Assembly: GCA_963556695.1 (NCBI GenBank)
Contig: CAUWAG010000006.1
Location: forward strand, 3,968,001 to 4,032,000
Reading direction: 5' to 3'
Source: Anthostomella pinea
Taxonomy: Eukaryota; Ascomycota; Sordariomycetes; Xylariales; Xylariaceae
DNA length: 64,000 nt
Below the pieces are notes generated by a model. It did not search any database and was not told the origin of the DNA. It was given only the letters and a program-made list of their open reading frames with translations. The translations under genes and the position numbers were made by a program. The stretch's first letter is position 1, and the number at the start of each line of letters is the position of its first letter. Shown in pieces: positions 54,078-64,000 of this stretch.

Positions 54078-55048
54078 ATGTTCTCAAGCTTGACGACAAA
54101 GCTGGCGCTGAGGAAGGCGGGGTTGTCGAGCGACACCTTTGACTTATCGTCAAAGCCCAGCAAGCCGGCCAAGGATGGCTCCGTCCCCGGCCTCGACGAC
54201 GCCGACGAGTCCAACAACGGCTCAGCCTGGCCAGCCTGGATGAACAAGAAAAAGCTCCCGCTGACCGCACAGGCCTGGCTGTCGCCGGTCCCGCCTCCAG
54301 TCCCCATCGCCGAATGTCCCAAAGCAGGGGATCTGGCGCCTTTGGATCGCGATCGCCAACTTGAGTTCGGCGGCGGAAGACCAGTGGTGGTTCTCTTCCT
54401 CCGGTGTGTTGGATGCGCTTGTAAGGCTTCCCTCTTCCCTCTTCCCAATGCCCGCTTCTAGCTTGTATCTTGTTCGTGCAATTGACACTCATGCCCTCTA
54501 CAGTCGCCCAAAAGTCCTTCCTCGCCCTCCGGGCCCTCGCCAACAAAAACCAAGGCAGCCTCCGCTGCCTCGCCGTCTCGCACTCGTCCGCCGCCGCCAC
54601 ACGCAAGTGGATGGACCTGCTCGGCGGCGCCTGGAACATCGAAGTCATCATCGACGAAGACCGCGCCATCTACGCGGCCTGGGGCTTGGGTCTCGGCACC
54701 GTGTGGTCCATGTTCAACCCGACGACGCAGGTCCAGGGCTGGAAGGAGAAGGGCTGGCTCGGCATCAAGGTGGCGGATTCGATACAGCGGACGGGTGCTG
54801 ATCGCGCGTCGCCGGCGCCGCGGCCCGGCCCGAGGAGGACGGGCACGGGGATGAGCGCGGCGTCGGCGCGGGGTGCTGAGGCGGATTCCGACGAGGCCGT
54901 GGGTCCCTCGACGGTCATGGGCAACAAGTGGCAGCAGGCTGGTCTGTTCGCTGTGGATGGACGGGGCACGGTCGTATGGGCGGCGAAGGCGCTACGAGCG
55001 GACGATGTGATGGATATGGGTGCTGCTGCTGCGGTTGTGGGCTTTTGA
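54078..55048 (+). CDS. AhpC/TSA (peroxiredoxin-like 2) family protein
   Basis: Exons 54078-54420 and 54504-55048 (295 aa). The 83-nt intron (GTAAGG..CTACAG, branch TTGACAC) joins CVGCA-F-AQKSFLALRAL. The thioredoxin-like fold shows a hydrophobic strand PVVVLFLR followed by C110-V-G-C113, then VIIDEDRAIYAAWGLG and a late strand AGLFAVDGRGTVVWAAKAL. That is the layout of AhpC-TSA_2/PRXL2 proteins, which probably act on thiols or peroxides. The partner is unknown. An Arg/Pro/Ser-rich insert lies between residues about 230 and 262. The start is the ATG after CAAG at 54078. Confidence 0.8.
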
Positions 55049-58038
55049 TATACCCACGGATGCGAATGTACTTGGACCACTTGGGTGTGTTATCAGGGGT
55101 GAGGGGACCACCCTCGTCGCTGACTTTAGATGGACTTTGTCACGTTGGGCGTTTGTAGGAGTTATCCACTTGAACTTTGAAATCACATTTCACACCTAAT
55201 GGGGGGCTGTCACACGAGACATACGTGCCTTTCTCAAGTGATTTGACTGCGGATTTGGCGATAAAAAGACCCCCAACCTTCAATGTGCGGTACGAGACTA
55301 CATACCTTATACATCCGTACCACCACCAGATGCCGTGACAACAGCGTCACCTTTGTTCGTCTCATGTCACACATCTGGGCTTGCAGGTCGACAGCTCCCT
55401 TGCTGACTCCAGGGGTTAGCGATTTACCGACTAGCAAGGTGCATCTCGCCATGGTCTTGTAAGCATACTTCATGAGCCTTGGCTGGTCAAGCGGAAGTCT
55501 CAAAACACTCATGCCGGGACTTCACGACATCGTCTAGGGTGCTCCGTTTATGAACGGTGTTCATGCCGTGGTCATGGCAGTGCCTATACACGTGAGCCAA
55601 AATGCCAATATTGCCACTAATTCTATGGTTCCCTTCGTAAGGTTGTCGACGCCCTGAAAACAGCAGCAAGCTCGTTCGGGACAGCCACGAAACCAAAGGA
55701 AGGGCCAAGAAGCCAGGAGACAAGATAAGCTCAAGCCCACGAGGGTCGAAAGGCGTTGGCACTTTCAAGGGAGGGTGAGCGGCGAGTCTCCATGTGAGTT
55801 GGGCAAGAACGCACTCAAGTCGGTCATGCAAGTCATTCTGCTACCTACAGCCTGTTTCCCCGTTTCCCCGTTTCCCCTTTTCCCCTTTTGCTCGCCAAAC
55901 CTGTAAAGATCCAACCTGAAGAAAATTCCCTTACAAACTCAACACTTCCGGAGTCTCTTGCAAGGCCCTGTTCTGCAACCCGCGGACTCGCCAGCTCCGT
56001 CACGATCGCTTTCGGACCCATCACCAGCGGAGTTGAATACATATATACACCTACTTTGAGAACACCCTGGGAAGACAGTCGACGAGCCGAGAACAGGCAT
56101 AGCACCACTCCCAGCCGCGATCGCCAGGCTAAGTGGTAGACTCTAGCGAATTCTTGAGTGAAGAATGGCGAATGAGCAAAGTACTTTCAAACACGCGGCC
56201 ACCAACTCACCACCCGAGAACTCAAGGCAGCGAGCGCCCTCGCAACAAGGGACGGCGCTCGCCTGGGCACGTCGATACCAGCGACGAGAAAAAGGCCCGC
56301 CGTCAAACCTTCTACAGACACGGGTACGGGTGACTAATATAATAAGAAAGACGTTACCGGGTAGCCTCCCTATGCTAGACGGGCGAAACCTATACGTACC
56401 CTACAAAGCGTCTTTCGAGCCTCTAGCTCTCCTTGACTAGCAGACCACCACAGACCACGTCGACGTCGAGCCTACCTGAGGTACATATGATCCGCGCTGT
56501 ACCTGCGCCCAATAGCGCCGGGCTAAAGCAGGTAGTCAAGATCGTTCAAGATCGTCTAATTCTAGTCAGAATTCAGGGGTCCTCTTACCCCTATCGAGTA
56601 TCGACAAAGACTCAAAAAGCAAAGTGCGCCCGCCGTCGGAGATTTGTCCCGACAAGTAGTCAGGTACGCGCTTCGTGCAGACATGACTCGATTACACGTC
56701 TTCTCCAATTATTCCGCTCGCGTTTCCTGTAGGGTATGGTAGGGTAAGAGTCGAGTCAGAGACGCGTCTTGTTATTCATTGTTAGCGACGACATGGAGCC
56801 TGAATAAGCCCTGCTCGCCCTGCACCTGAGAAAGAAAGGGGTGGGGAACCATTATGTACTGAGCTATGTCTCGAGGTAGGCAGGCTCAGGGGTAAAGTCA
56901 TGCTCGCGTCTGAGTCGTGGATTGCTGTCGCTGTTCCACCCCAGGACTGAGATGGTGAGGACGGGAAACTCGCTCAGAGCTCCGTGGTTGACTTGTTGCT
57001 GCTAAGAAAAGAATCCGAGAAGCTCGGATGAAGTCTAGAACTCTACGTTTGACTCGACTGTCGCTATCGCCTGGCATGGGGCGCATGTCCAGAACCGTCC
57101 CAATCTTGTCGGAAGTTGGGATTTAGGCCTCCGTTACGAGCATCGAGCAGAATCATCACGGTTGTTACGTGCGAGCATATATATATCGAAATCATGTAAA
57201 GCAGAGAAGGGTTTGTGTACGCCAGAATTTGCCCCTCGAATTTTGCCAATGCCGACCGGAAAGAAACAAGTAATCTATCTGCCAGACTCCCTCATGCAAA
57301 CAAACGAGAAACAACCCACCAGACCCCTAATGTCTCCCTAATGCTTTACACGCGCCGACAAGAACTACAACTCCTTCCTTTGCTGCAAGAACACCATCTA
57401 TCACCGTCCGCTTCCCTGCACACCACCATGCCTGCTGCTGCTCATTACCGACCGATCTGTCAAAATCGCCAACTCCTTCTTTTCCCATCCACGTACTGTG
57501 ATTACAGTAGAGGTAGTAATAGTATTGCTGCTCCATGCCGTGGGTTACCCAAACAATCGCAGACCGTGCAATTCCACTCAAAGACGCGGTTTCCCACATT
57601 GCCGTTGCCTTGCCCTTCCATGCCGTGCCGTGCCGTGCCTAATACAGATCGATTTCCGGATTTCCCTGTTTTGCCTATGTCGGTTTCTCGTGTCGCCCCA
57701 ATTTTGTGCGTATGTATTTCCGTACATTAAAGAAAAGGTATATATCGTTTTCGTTCGGTGGTTGCTGACAGGTGTTGGTCGAAAGGCGCGTCGGTATCGA
57801 GTTGAAAAAAGCAGAGAAGTGAAAACTCCGAGCAGAAACCATTGCCACCCGGGGTGACCAAACATGTACGTTTCCGTTTGTCGCCAAAGGCCGAAAGACC
57901 CATGCTGATGCTGGGTATCTTGTTGCCACACCCTAGAAACCAACCAACCTGAACACCGTATTTGGCGAGATTTCACTCGCACCATGTTGCTGACATCAGG
58001 GTCTCCCCGCTGGCTTTCTCATAACGAGATACTGATTC
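55049..58038. other. Gene-poor 3-kb interval
   Basis: No supported gene. A short TTTCCCCG run lies at about 55856-55887 and a GCCGTGCCGTGCC run at about 57620-57638. Short open frames overlap on both strands without domains. Confidence 0.45.
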
Positions 58039-59800
58039 CTAGCCCCAGACACTCGCCTGAACACCCAAGTTTGACTTGTTTCCCCAGACGCCGGAGCGGC
58101 TACCCCACCCGTTGTAGCCTTCGGCTGAGGCGCTAGGAGGGTTCGAAGGGACACCAGATGTTGCTACACCCTGTCCCATGTCGTCACCATTACCCGACGC
58201 AGAGAAGCCATGACTCAGCGGCGAGCGAAGAGGAGTGGTAGATCTCTTGTTCAGCGCTGGGTTCGGCGCTTGCGAGTTTCCCAAGGGTCGAGTACCGATG
58301 GGGGCCACTGTGTTGCCAGTCTGACCGGACTTGGGGGTCTCACCGGCTCGAGGAGGCGATCCACCCGTCGGCGACGAGTTGCTGGTACGGGTGGCCTGTT
58401 GGTTGACGGCATTATCAAACATTCCCATGTTGGTTGGTGTGTTTGACTGAGGGCTAGCGTTGCTGTTGGCACGAGAGACGCGGCCATCACCAGGGTTTCC
58501 GGGGGCGGTGGCCACGCTGGGTCGTCGATAGTCGTATGCCAGGGGCGAGGGACCGCGTTGTCCAGCTGAAGCAGGTGGCAGGCCTTGCATTCCAACCCGG
58601 TTGGCACCAGCGTCATCGTATTGACCCTCGTACATTGCAGGACGTTGGCGGGCGACCACCTCTCGTCGCTCATCGTCGGGCAAGCTGTTGTTGGGGCTCA
58701 GGGTGCGGTCAGGCTTGCCATTGTAGGACACATCAGCGAGGACATCTACAGAGATGCACCAGTTAGCAAGAGTCCATAGAAGACGCGAGGAGATAGCAGT
58801 GTGCTGTGATAACGTGTAGTGACATGCGGTAATGGGAATTACGCGATCTTAGAGAAGCATGGTAGATGGAGCGAATCGGTGGAACAATGTAGGCCCCGCC
58901 GATTGTATTTCTTTTCTTTGATTTTCGACGCAAGTCTTGTGCTATGCTGCAGAGGGCGGCCTACTTCGGTTATATTGCTGCTCCTGATGATAGTTGCGAA
59001 GCTCTCGCTCCCGTTGAGCTGCCATCCTCCGCTTGGCCTGCATCATCTGCTCCGCCTCGTTGGAGCCACGCGAGGATTGGTGTCGTTGCGCGGCATAGAA
59101 GTTCTGCAGGTTCGGACCAGAGTGACCGCCTCCCGTGCGTGGGTCACCGAATTCGGCGGAGGCATGTCGCGGGCCGTGTTGTCCTGAGGCGCCTCGGCCA
59201 TCTATACATTGATTAGCATTGTCTCCAGGAAAAATCCGCCCTTCGAATGTCTGGGCCACTTGCAGGTGCCAGGAGGATACTCGGAAACAGACAGGGTAAA
59301 CTCACGTCTGCCAGGTTGGCCAAACATCTTTCCGCTCTTGACCAGATTGTCGATGGCTCGCTCGACCTCTGAAAACCTCAATGTTAGCCTCTCAAACAGG
59401 CAGCGTTCCGGAAAACCAAGGCAACATGTATGGTTCGCGCAATAGTCGCTCGACTGATATAGGCGTCAAGTACTGTAGGAAACAGTCTCGATCGTGTGAC
59501 CCCCTGTGATACGTATGCCCTTTCCAAAACTTGATTTCGCGGCGGGTTTTAACGTACCATCGATTTGGTTGGAGAAAGCAGCCGAATCCTCGCGCGGGAT
59601 GACAGAGCTGGCGCCTGTGACAAACTCAGTCAATTGATGTGATCCCAATATCTTCCCAAGGCCATAAGGCCATCTATGACAAACATACCGGATCGAGCAG
59701 GGGGAGGCGGCGGAGTTTGGTGATCCCAAGTGGACGGCGGGGGAGTAGCGGTAGCAGGCCCAGCGCCAGGCCACTGCGATTCTCCGTAGTATTGCGACAT
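58039..59800 (-). CDS. Conserved fungal low-complexity protein, function unknown
   Basis: Five exons: 59800-59689, 59614-59558, 59368-59306, 59201-58965 and 58745-58039 (391 aa). Introns are 74, 189, 104 and 219 nt, all GT..AG, and every join keeps frame: RS-G-ASSVIPREDS, QID-E-VERAIDNLVKSGKMFG, QPGR-H-GRGASGQ, QYNR-N-VLADVSYNG. The N-terminus is Pro-rich (TPPPSTWDHQTPPPPPARSG). The most conserved-looking parts are SSVIPREDSAAFSNQID, the EVERAIDNLVKSGKMFG helix and a charged coiled-coil-like stretch (EAEQMMQAKRRMAAQRERE). The C-terminal half is disordered and rich in Ser, Asn, Gly and Pro, ending GVQASVWG. I recognise the pattern as conserved among ascomycetes but know no function. Confidence 0.7.
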
Positions 59801-61860
59801 GTCGTCTGTGATTACTATTGGTAATAGAACAGTCTGCGTGGCCACTGCGGTATTGGTCTTGATCGCGGTCTGAAGGTGGAGGAATATGGACAGATTCGTT
59901 AAGTCCACGGGTCCTTGCGACTGATTCCGAAATCCTCTAGCGCACCAGGGTCAGCTTTGTCGTCAACGATTCCGACGTACACATGAAGGGACGATTAGAG
60001 AGCGAGCGGAGCGGAGCGGAGCGACGCCGATGACGGTGACGATTGACGCGGTCGGAAAACAGGAGACGGAGCGACGTTGCGCTGAAGATGTGCGCGTTTG
60101 CACTCTCCTGGAATGATGTTCTGATTCGTCGCACACTCCCTCTCTTCACAGGGGCTGTGCCTGGGTGCTGTCCTCTTGCATTGCCTCGGATGCTTATGGG
60201 TGGTGTGCCCTGGTAGATGCGTGTAGAGATTGTTGATGTTATGATCATTGAAATTTGCATTGGGAAAATTTTGAGTTTCGCCTCGGTCCAACGTCGCTCG
60301 CGCTCTAATTCATTTGGACGCCGTTGAGGCGCGCAAAGGCACATCTCGCTCCCTAGTTGTCGCAAAAGGGGAAGCCAGGAACTTACCAAAAAAAAAGGGA
60401 TCTTTAATCCGAGGGCCTAGCCAGGTCTCAGACAAACTCCTCAGTACAGAGAAAAGCTGGTCGGGAAATAGAAAAAAGAAAGGACGGCACCACACAATGC
60501 GCGCGCGCTCAACTGGAGGTACTTGGGAGAGGTTGTGTGAGGGGGAGAAGAAGGTGGCAGCGGCGACAATGGGAGGACGGGGGAAGTAATTACTTTTTAG
60601 CAGTAGGTACGTCCACAGTGAGTAATGAATGACAGGATGGGCATTGGACGTGCGTGGAGGTGGTATCGAAAATCAAGAGAAATTATCGGAGGGACAACGG
60701 CTTGATCGACGGGCGAGACCCTCCCAACAACAATACTGTCTCCAGAATACGGAAGGGGTACCAGCTGCCAGGGCTGCCGGGTGGGGTGGTCTGGGTGGTG
60801 GGGGGCAGGTATCTGCAATTGCCAGGTGGTGACGGACACTGTACAGTATATGTGCACTTCAGATACTGTACAATACCGTTTCAGTACCGGTAGGCTTGCC
60901 TAATAAGTCAAGCGTCTCCATCCCCTTTTGTCACGCAGCGCAATAATCAAACAACAATCTCCAGAAACTGACTGGCAAGACTGGGTACGCGGTGCAAGAT
61001 GGGTGGTGGATGGGTGGGTAGCCGGCCCTGGAGTGACGGGAGCATAATAATAGCCTGGCCCGTTGGTGCAAGGTGGTCTCGGGTCTACGACCTCAGTGAT
61101 GGACCGATGGTGTGCGGACGCTGCAGAGGCGAGCTGCGAGTGATGATGGAACATTGACGATGCACGCACTCTCTCTGTATGCGCGTGGGTGGACTTGATG
61201 GGAGGACGGATATCTAGGTACATGAGGGATCCTGAGGTGCTGCTCATTCATCTCGGCTCAGGTGGTTTAACCTCACTCACTCGTTTGTCTACTCTCTCCT
61301 GAGTCCTGACAGCCCTGAGTCCTGACTGATGCATCACCAATCTCCGCGCCCATACTGTAGGCGTAGGGGAGCTGTACGGAATACAAGGGGAAGGTTGTTC
61401 AGACGGAACTATCTTAACGGACTGTGGGGGACGAATAGCATGGGCCTGTTGGTGAACTGGGAAGTCGCAGTACTTGACAATTCGTCCGCAGCCTTTCCTG
61501 CATGATCCGTGACCTGATAGGGGGAAGTTGATTTTAAATTGAGGTGAGACGTTGCGGCGAGTGAGGAGCTTCAATATTCGGATCTCATATGTCTCCAAGT
61601 TATCACGGACAGTGAACATGTCTTCTCAGGACTGCCGATACTGTCTTGACTCTTGAGTCTTGAGTGAGACACTCAAGAACTCACCTAAAGAACTGAAGAA
61701 CTGAAGAATTGAAGAAGCCGGAGCTGATTGCCGTCTGAACCGTACTCGTGACACTTGACTTCTTGGCGGTGGTGGGTCTAGGGGTTCTTCTTCAGCGGCC
61801 TTATTTTATTTCGTTTGATTGCAGATTTAGAGGAAACAGCATGACCTCGGCCCTTCCCAT
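59801..61860. other. Intergenic, no supported gene
   Basis: Upstream region of the five-exon gene, then 1.5 kb of balanced sequence with short frames only. The last 100 bp shade into the AT-rich block. Confidence 0.45.
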
Positions 61861-62168
61861 ATTTTAGAGGGGTTTAGATCTGGTTATCTCTTCGTTCCCG
61901 ATAACTGTTTCGGGTCGCGATGTGCCCTCTTAACTTTAACCTATTATTTAAACCTCGGTAATTAGCAATTACTAATATCCTGACTTAGAAAACATCGTAT
62001 AAATAGCTCTCTGTTCCTCTTATTTAACTTTATATTATTCTAGCTACTACTTTTAGTAAATAAAGTGTCTAGCTTTATATTAACTTTTTATATATATACA
62101 TATAAAGTTAAGCTAGTACGTAACGATTTAAAAGTACATTTTTTTAACGATAACGCTTTTTAACCATC

Positions 62169-62431
62169 TGTGGGATACAGGATGCCGTATAGGTGTGTTA
62201 ACAGCTGTTCAGGCAGCTGTATCTGACCAGAATAGGCGGTCAAAAGATGAAAATAGTGAAGGCACCAGAAGTGGTGGCTTTCAGAGTGACAGACAAGGCT
62301 CTATTAATTGCCAGATTAATGGATAAGCGAATTTTTGTGCTTTAATGTGTATTTAGTACTAGATTTAGTTCCAGATCTAATAGACGATTACACAAGCAAT
62401 TCACCCTAATATTGGACCTTGAATTGTGACA
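62169..62431. mobile_element. Solo LTR, family C copy 2 (263 bp)
   Basis: It starts TGTGGGATACAGG and ends GAATTGTGACA, and aligns along its length with 8312-8575 (shared GTGGTGGCTTTCA, GATTACACAAGCAATT). Flanks CCATC (62164-62168) and TTACC (62432-62436) differ at three sites, all C/T. They could be one duplication altered by RIP, but this is weak. More C-to-T and G-to-A changes than in copy 1. Confidence 0.75.
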
Positions 62432-62436
62432 TTACC

Positions 62437-62515
62437 ATTATATATATTATTTTAAACGTTTTTAAATAGCTTTAAGTTGTTAATATTTAAAAACGTTTAA
62501 AATAATATATATAAT
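62437..62515. repeat. Perfect inverted repeat, 32-bp arms, 15-nt spacer
   Basis: Arms 62437-62468 and 62484-62515 are exact reverse complements (core ATTATTTTAAACGTTTTTAA against its complement), separated by GCTTTAAGTTGTTAA. It begins five bases after the solo LTR. In DNA or RNA it would form a long AT-rich hairpin. Confidence 0.9.
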
Positions 62516-62561
62516 AATAGTTTAAATGCGTTATTATATAATTACATAGTTAACGGTGACT

Positions 62562-62960
62562 TAATAACGACGATAAAAGTACGGTATTTAAAGTTGTTAT
62601 TACCGTTAAAAGTCGTATATATCGATATATATATATATACTAATAGCTTTAAGCCGTACTTATTAATATATAGTTTATCGGTATTTATAACGTTAATTTA
62701 ACCGCATAACGGTTACGAAACGTACTTTTATCGTCGTTATTACTAGGTCGATATTTTAAACTTCGGCATTTTTTAACGATTATAATAAAAGTACGTTTTA
62801 TAACGATTACGCTTTTAAACCGAGGTCGTACATATTAACCGTATATATATTAATAGTCTTAAATAGTACTTATTAATACATGCTTAAATAAATATTTACG
62901 ACGTTAATTTAAATGTATAGTCGTCGAAAAACGTATTATTATCGTGTTTAACACTAGCTT
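62562..62960. repeat. Degenerate tandem repeat, period about 210 bp, about two units
   Basis: Landmarks recur at a near-constant offset: AAAAGTACG at 62575 and 62787, TAATAG at 62641 and 62851, TACTTATTAATA at 62657 and 62867, CGTTAATTTAA in each unit. Inverted matches (AATAACGACGATAAAAGTACG against its complement at about 62724-62744) also occur. Probably a RIP-degraded satellite or transposon remnant. Confidence 0.6.
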
Positions 62961-62990
62961 AAAATTGTGTGTATGTGTGTGTAAAAGTGG

Positions 62991-64000
62991 TGTGGGGCTG
63001 GATACTCTGCTAATTAAAGGCTGTACCTAAGGTATCTCATTACTCGCATCATCTTGCGCGATTCGTCAGGGTAATTATCCACGATCATGGAAAAGGGGCG
63101 ACAACTAGGCCCCTTGCGCCTTGCGGCTCCCCAGCTCCAGACTCCAGACTCTGTTGACGCTCGGCTTTCCTATTATGTCGCTACTAGTCAGTAGCATGCA
63201 TGGCACACACGACTCAGGGCGTTTTCCCCTGTGCAACACCTGCGACGTTCTCGTCACACGTCGTATTCGTCACCGCGTCACACACTGTCTCGTCATGAAG
63301 ACATCCGGACGTTAACACTTCCAAGAATACCGTGTTCCAGACTCACCCGCGTTATAGGGCCTGCATCTCATGTTACCACTCTGCATACTACCTACGTAGT
63401 GCATACAGACTATCGTGGGGGCGCTTCACACCAACACATTCTGGGCTACCTTCCTGATTTCTAGCGAGTCAACCAACTGTTCCTTTCGAAACCGGTGGAG
63501 GCCGACTCCATTACCACGTTGCGATTCAGTGCGATTACCCGCTGGTGGAGCTGCATTATACATGCTGCGAGTACCTGCAAAGTCATGAATAGACGGCGCA
63601 TTGCGAACATCGCAAGGCTTGTGTCGGTTCGAAATCCCGATAGTCTGGATACACTAGCCGAACGAGAACCCAGACCTCCACCTTGGACATGGAACAAGAC
63701 TGAAATGCTTCAGTGCTTTGATGCTTCATTATCCAAATCTTTATGACTCTCCCAACTACTCCGCGCAGAGACAGCATGCGTCGTTACGCTGCGCGAGGAA
63801 ACGGGTAAGGGTGGCCAATGCTTCGTCCAGTTTACGAAATATTAATGCTTCAGTCTCCGGCTGATTACCAAATCATCACGGCGCTGACTGAGTTACCTAT
63901 TTTCTGTTCTAGCGCATCTGGCGGCGTTTAAATTTATTAGACGATGTTCCATGATAAGCCGGCCCCAATCAACCGAGGTGATCGACTTCTGAGCTCGCTT
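62991..64000. other. Right-hand end, no supported gene
   Basis: Balanced composition again from about 63000, with only short open frames on both strands and none with a recognisable domain. Confidence 0.4.

Larger units (their letters stand above)
61900..62990. repeat. Second AT-rich RIP-like block
   Basis: Very AT- and TpA-rich, no coding potential. Contains the family C solo LTR, a long palindrome and a degenerate ~210-bp tandem repeat (separate entries). Confidence 0.75.

Overview
The window looks like a filamentous ascomycete chromosome (Pezizomycotina, probably Sordariomycetes). Evidence: short GT..AG introns of about 50-100 nt with CTAAC/CTGAC-like branch sites, a conidiation-specific protein 13-type secreted protein, a fungal type of serine/homoserine O-acetyltransferase, and AT-rich, TpA-rich blocks typical of repeat-induced point mutation (RIP). 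Gene models below were spliced by hand from frame continuity and splice sites. Names come from motif recognition, not database searches.

Layout. 1-3.9 kb: 3' end of a membrane protein gene, a small secreted cysteine-rich gene broken by a poly-A frameshift behind a 41-bp triple tandem repeat, and a three-exon F-box-like gene. 4.5-16.85 kb: a transposon graveyard. AT-rich sequence is studded with short GC-balanced insertions, most of them solo LTRs with 5-bp target-site duplications. One young, nearly intact chromodomain-bearing Ty3/Gypsy element (9022-14942, LTRs differing at one base, TSD GATGG) sits inside it. 17.4-30.4 kb: gene-rich stretch with a mitochondrial-type serine O-acetyltransferase-like enzyme, an SRA-YDG protein with an in-frame stop, an SDR lacking the catalytic Tyr/Lys, tRNA-Glu(UUC), a Nudix hydrolase, an E1-like t6A dehydratase (Tcd1/Tcd2 type) and a secreted alpha-carbonic anhydrase. 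30.4-45.5 kb: gene-poor, with a decayed con-13-like gene, a small secreted cysteine-rich protein, a second Nudix gene and a nucleoside-phosphorylase-like gene. 45.5-59.8 kb: a non-canonical poly(A) polymerase, a peroxiredoxin-like gene and a five-exon conserved fungal gene of unknown function. 61.9-63.0 kb: a second AT-rich block with a solo LTR, a 32-bp-arm palindrome and a decayed ~210-bp tandem repeat.

The genes are mostly unrelated housekeeping or secreted functions and do not form an obvious cluster. The clearest themes are genome defence and gene decay: RIP-like blocks, short LTR relics that stayed GC-balanced, a young retrotransposon whose two inferred base changes are both CpG-context transitions, and three protein genes interrupted by single small lesions. 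I found no convincing new multi-gene system.
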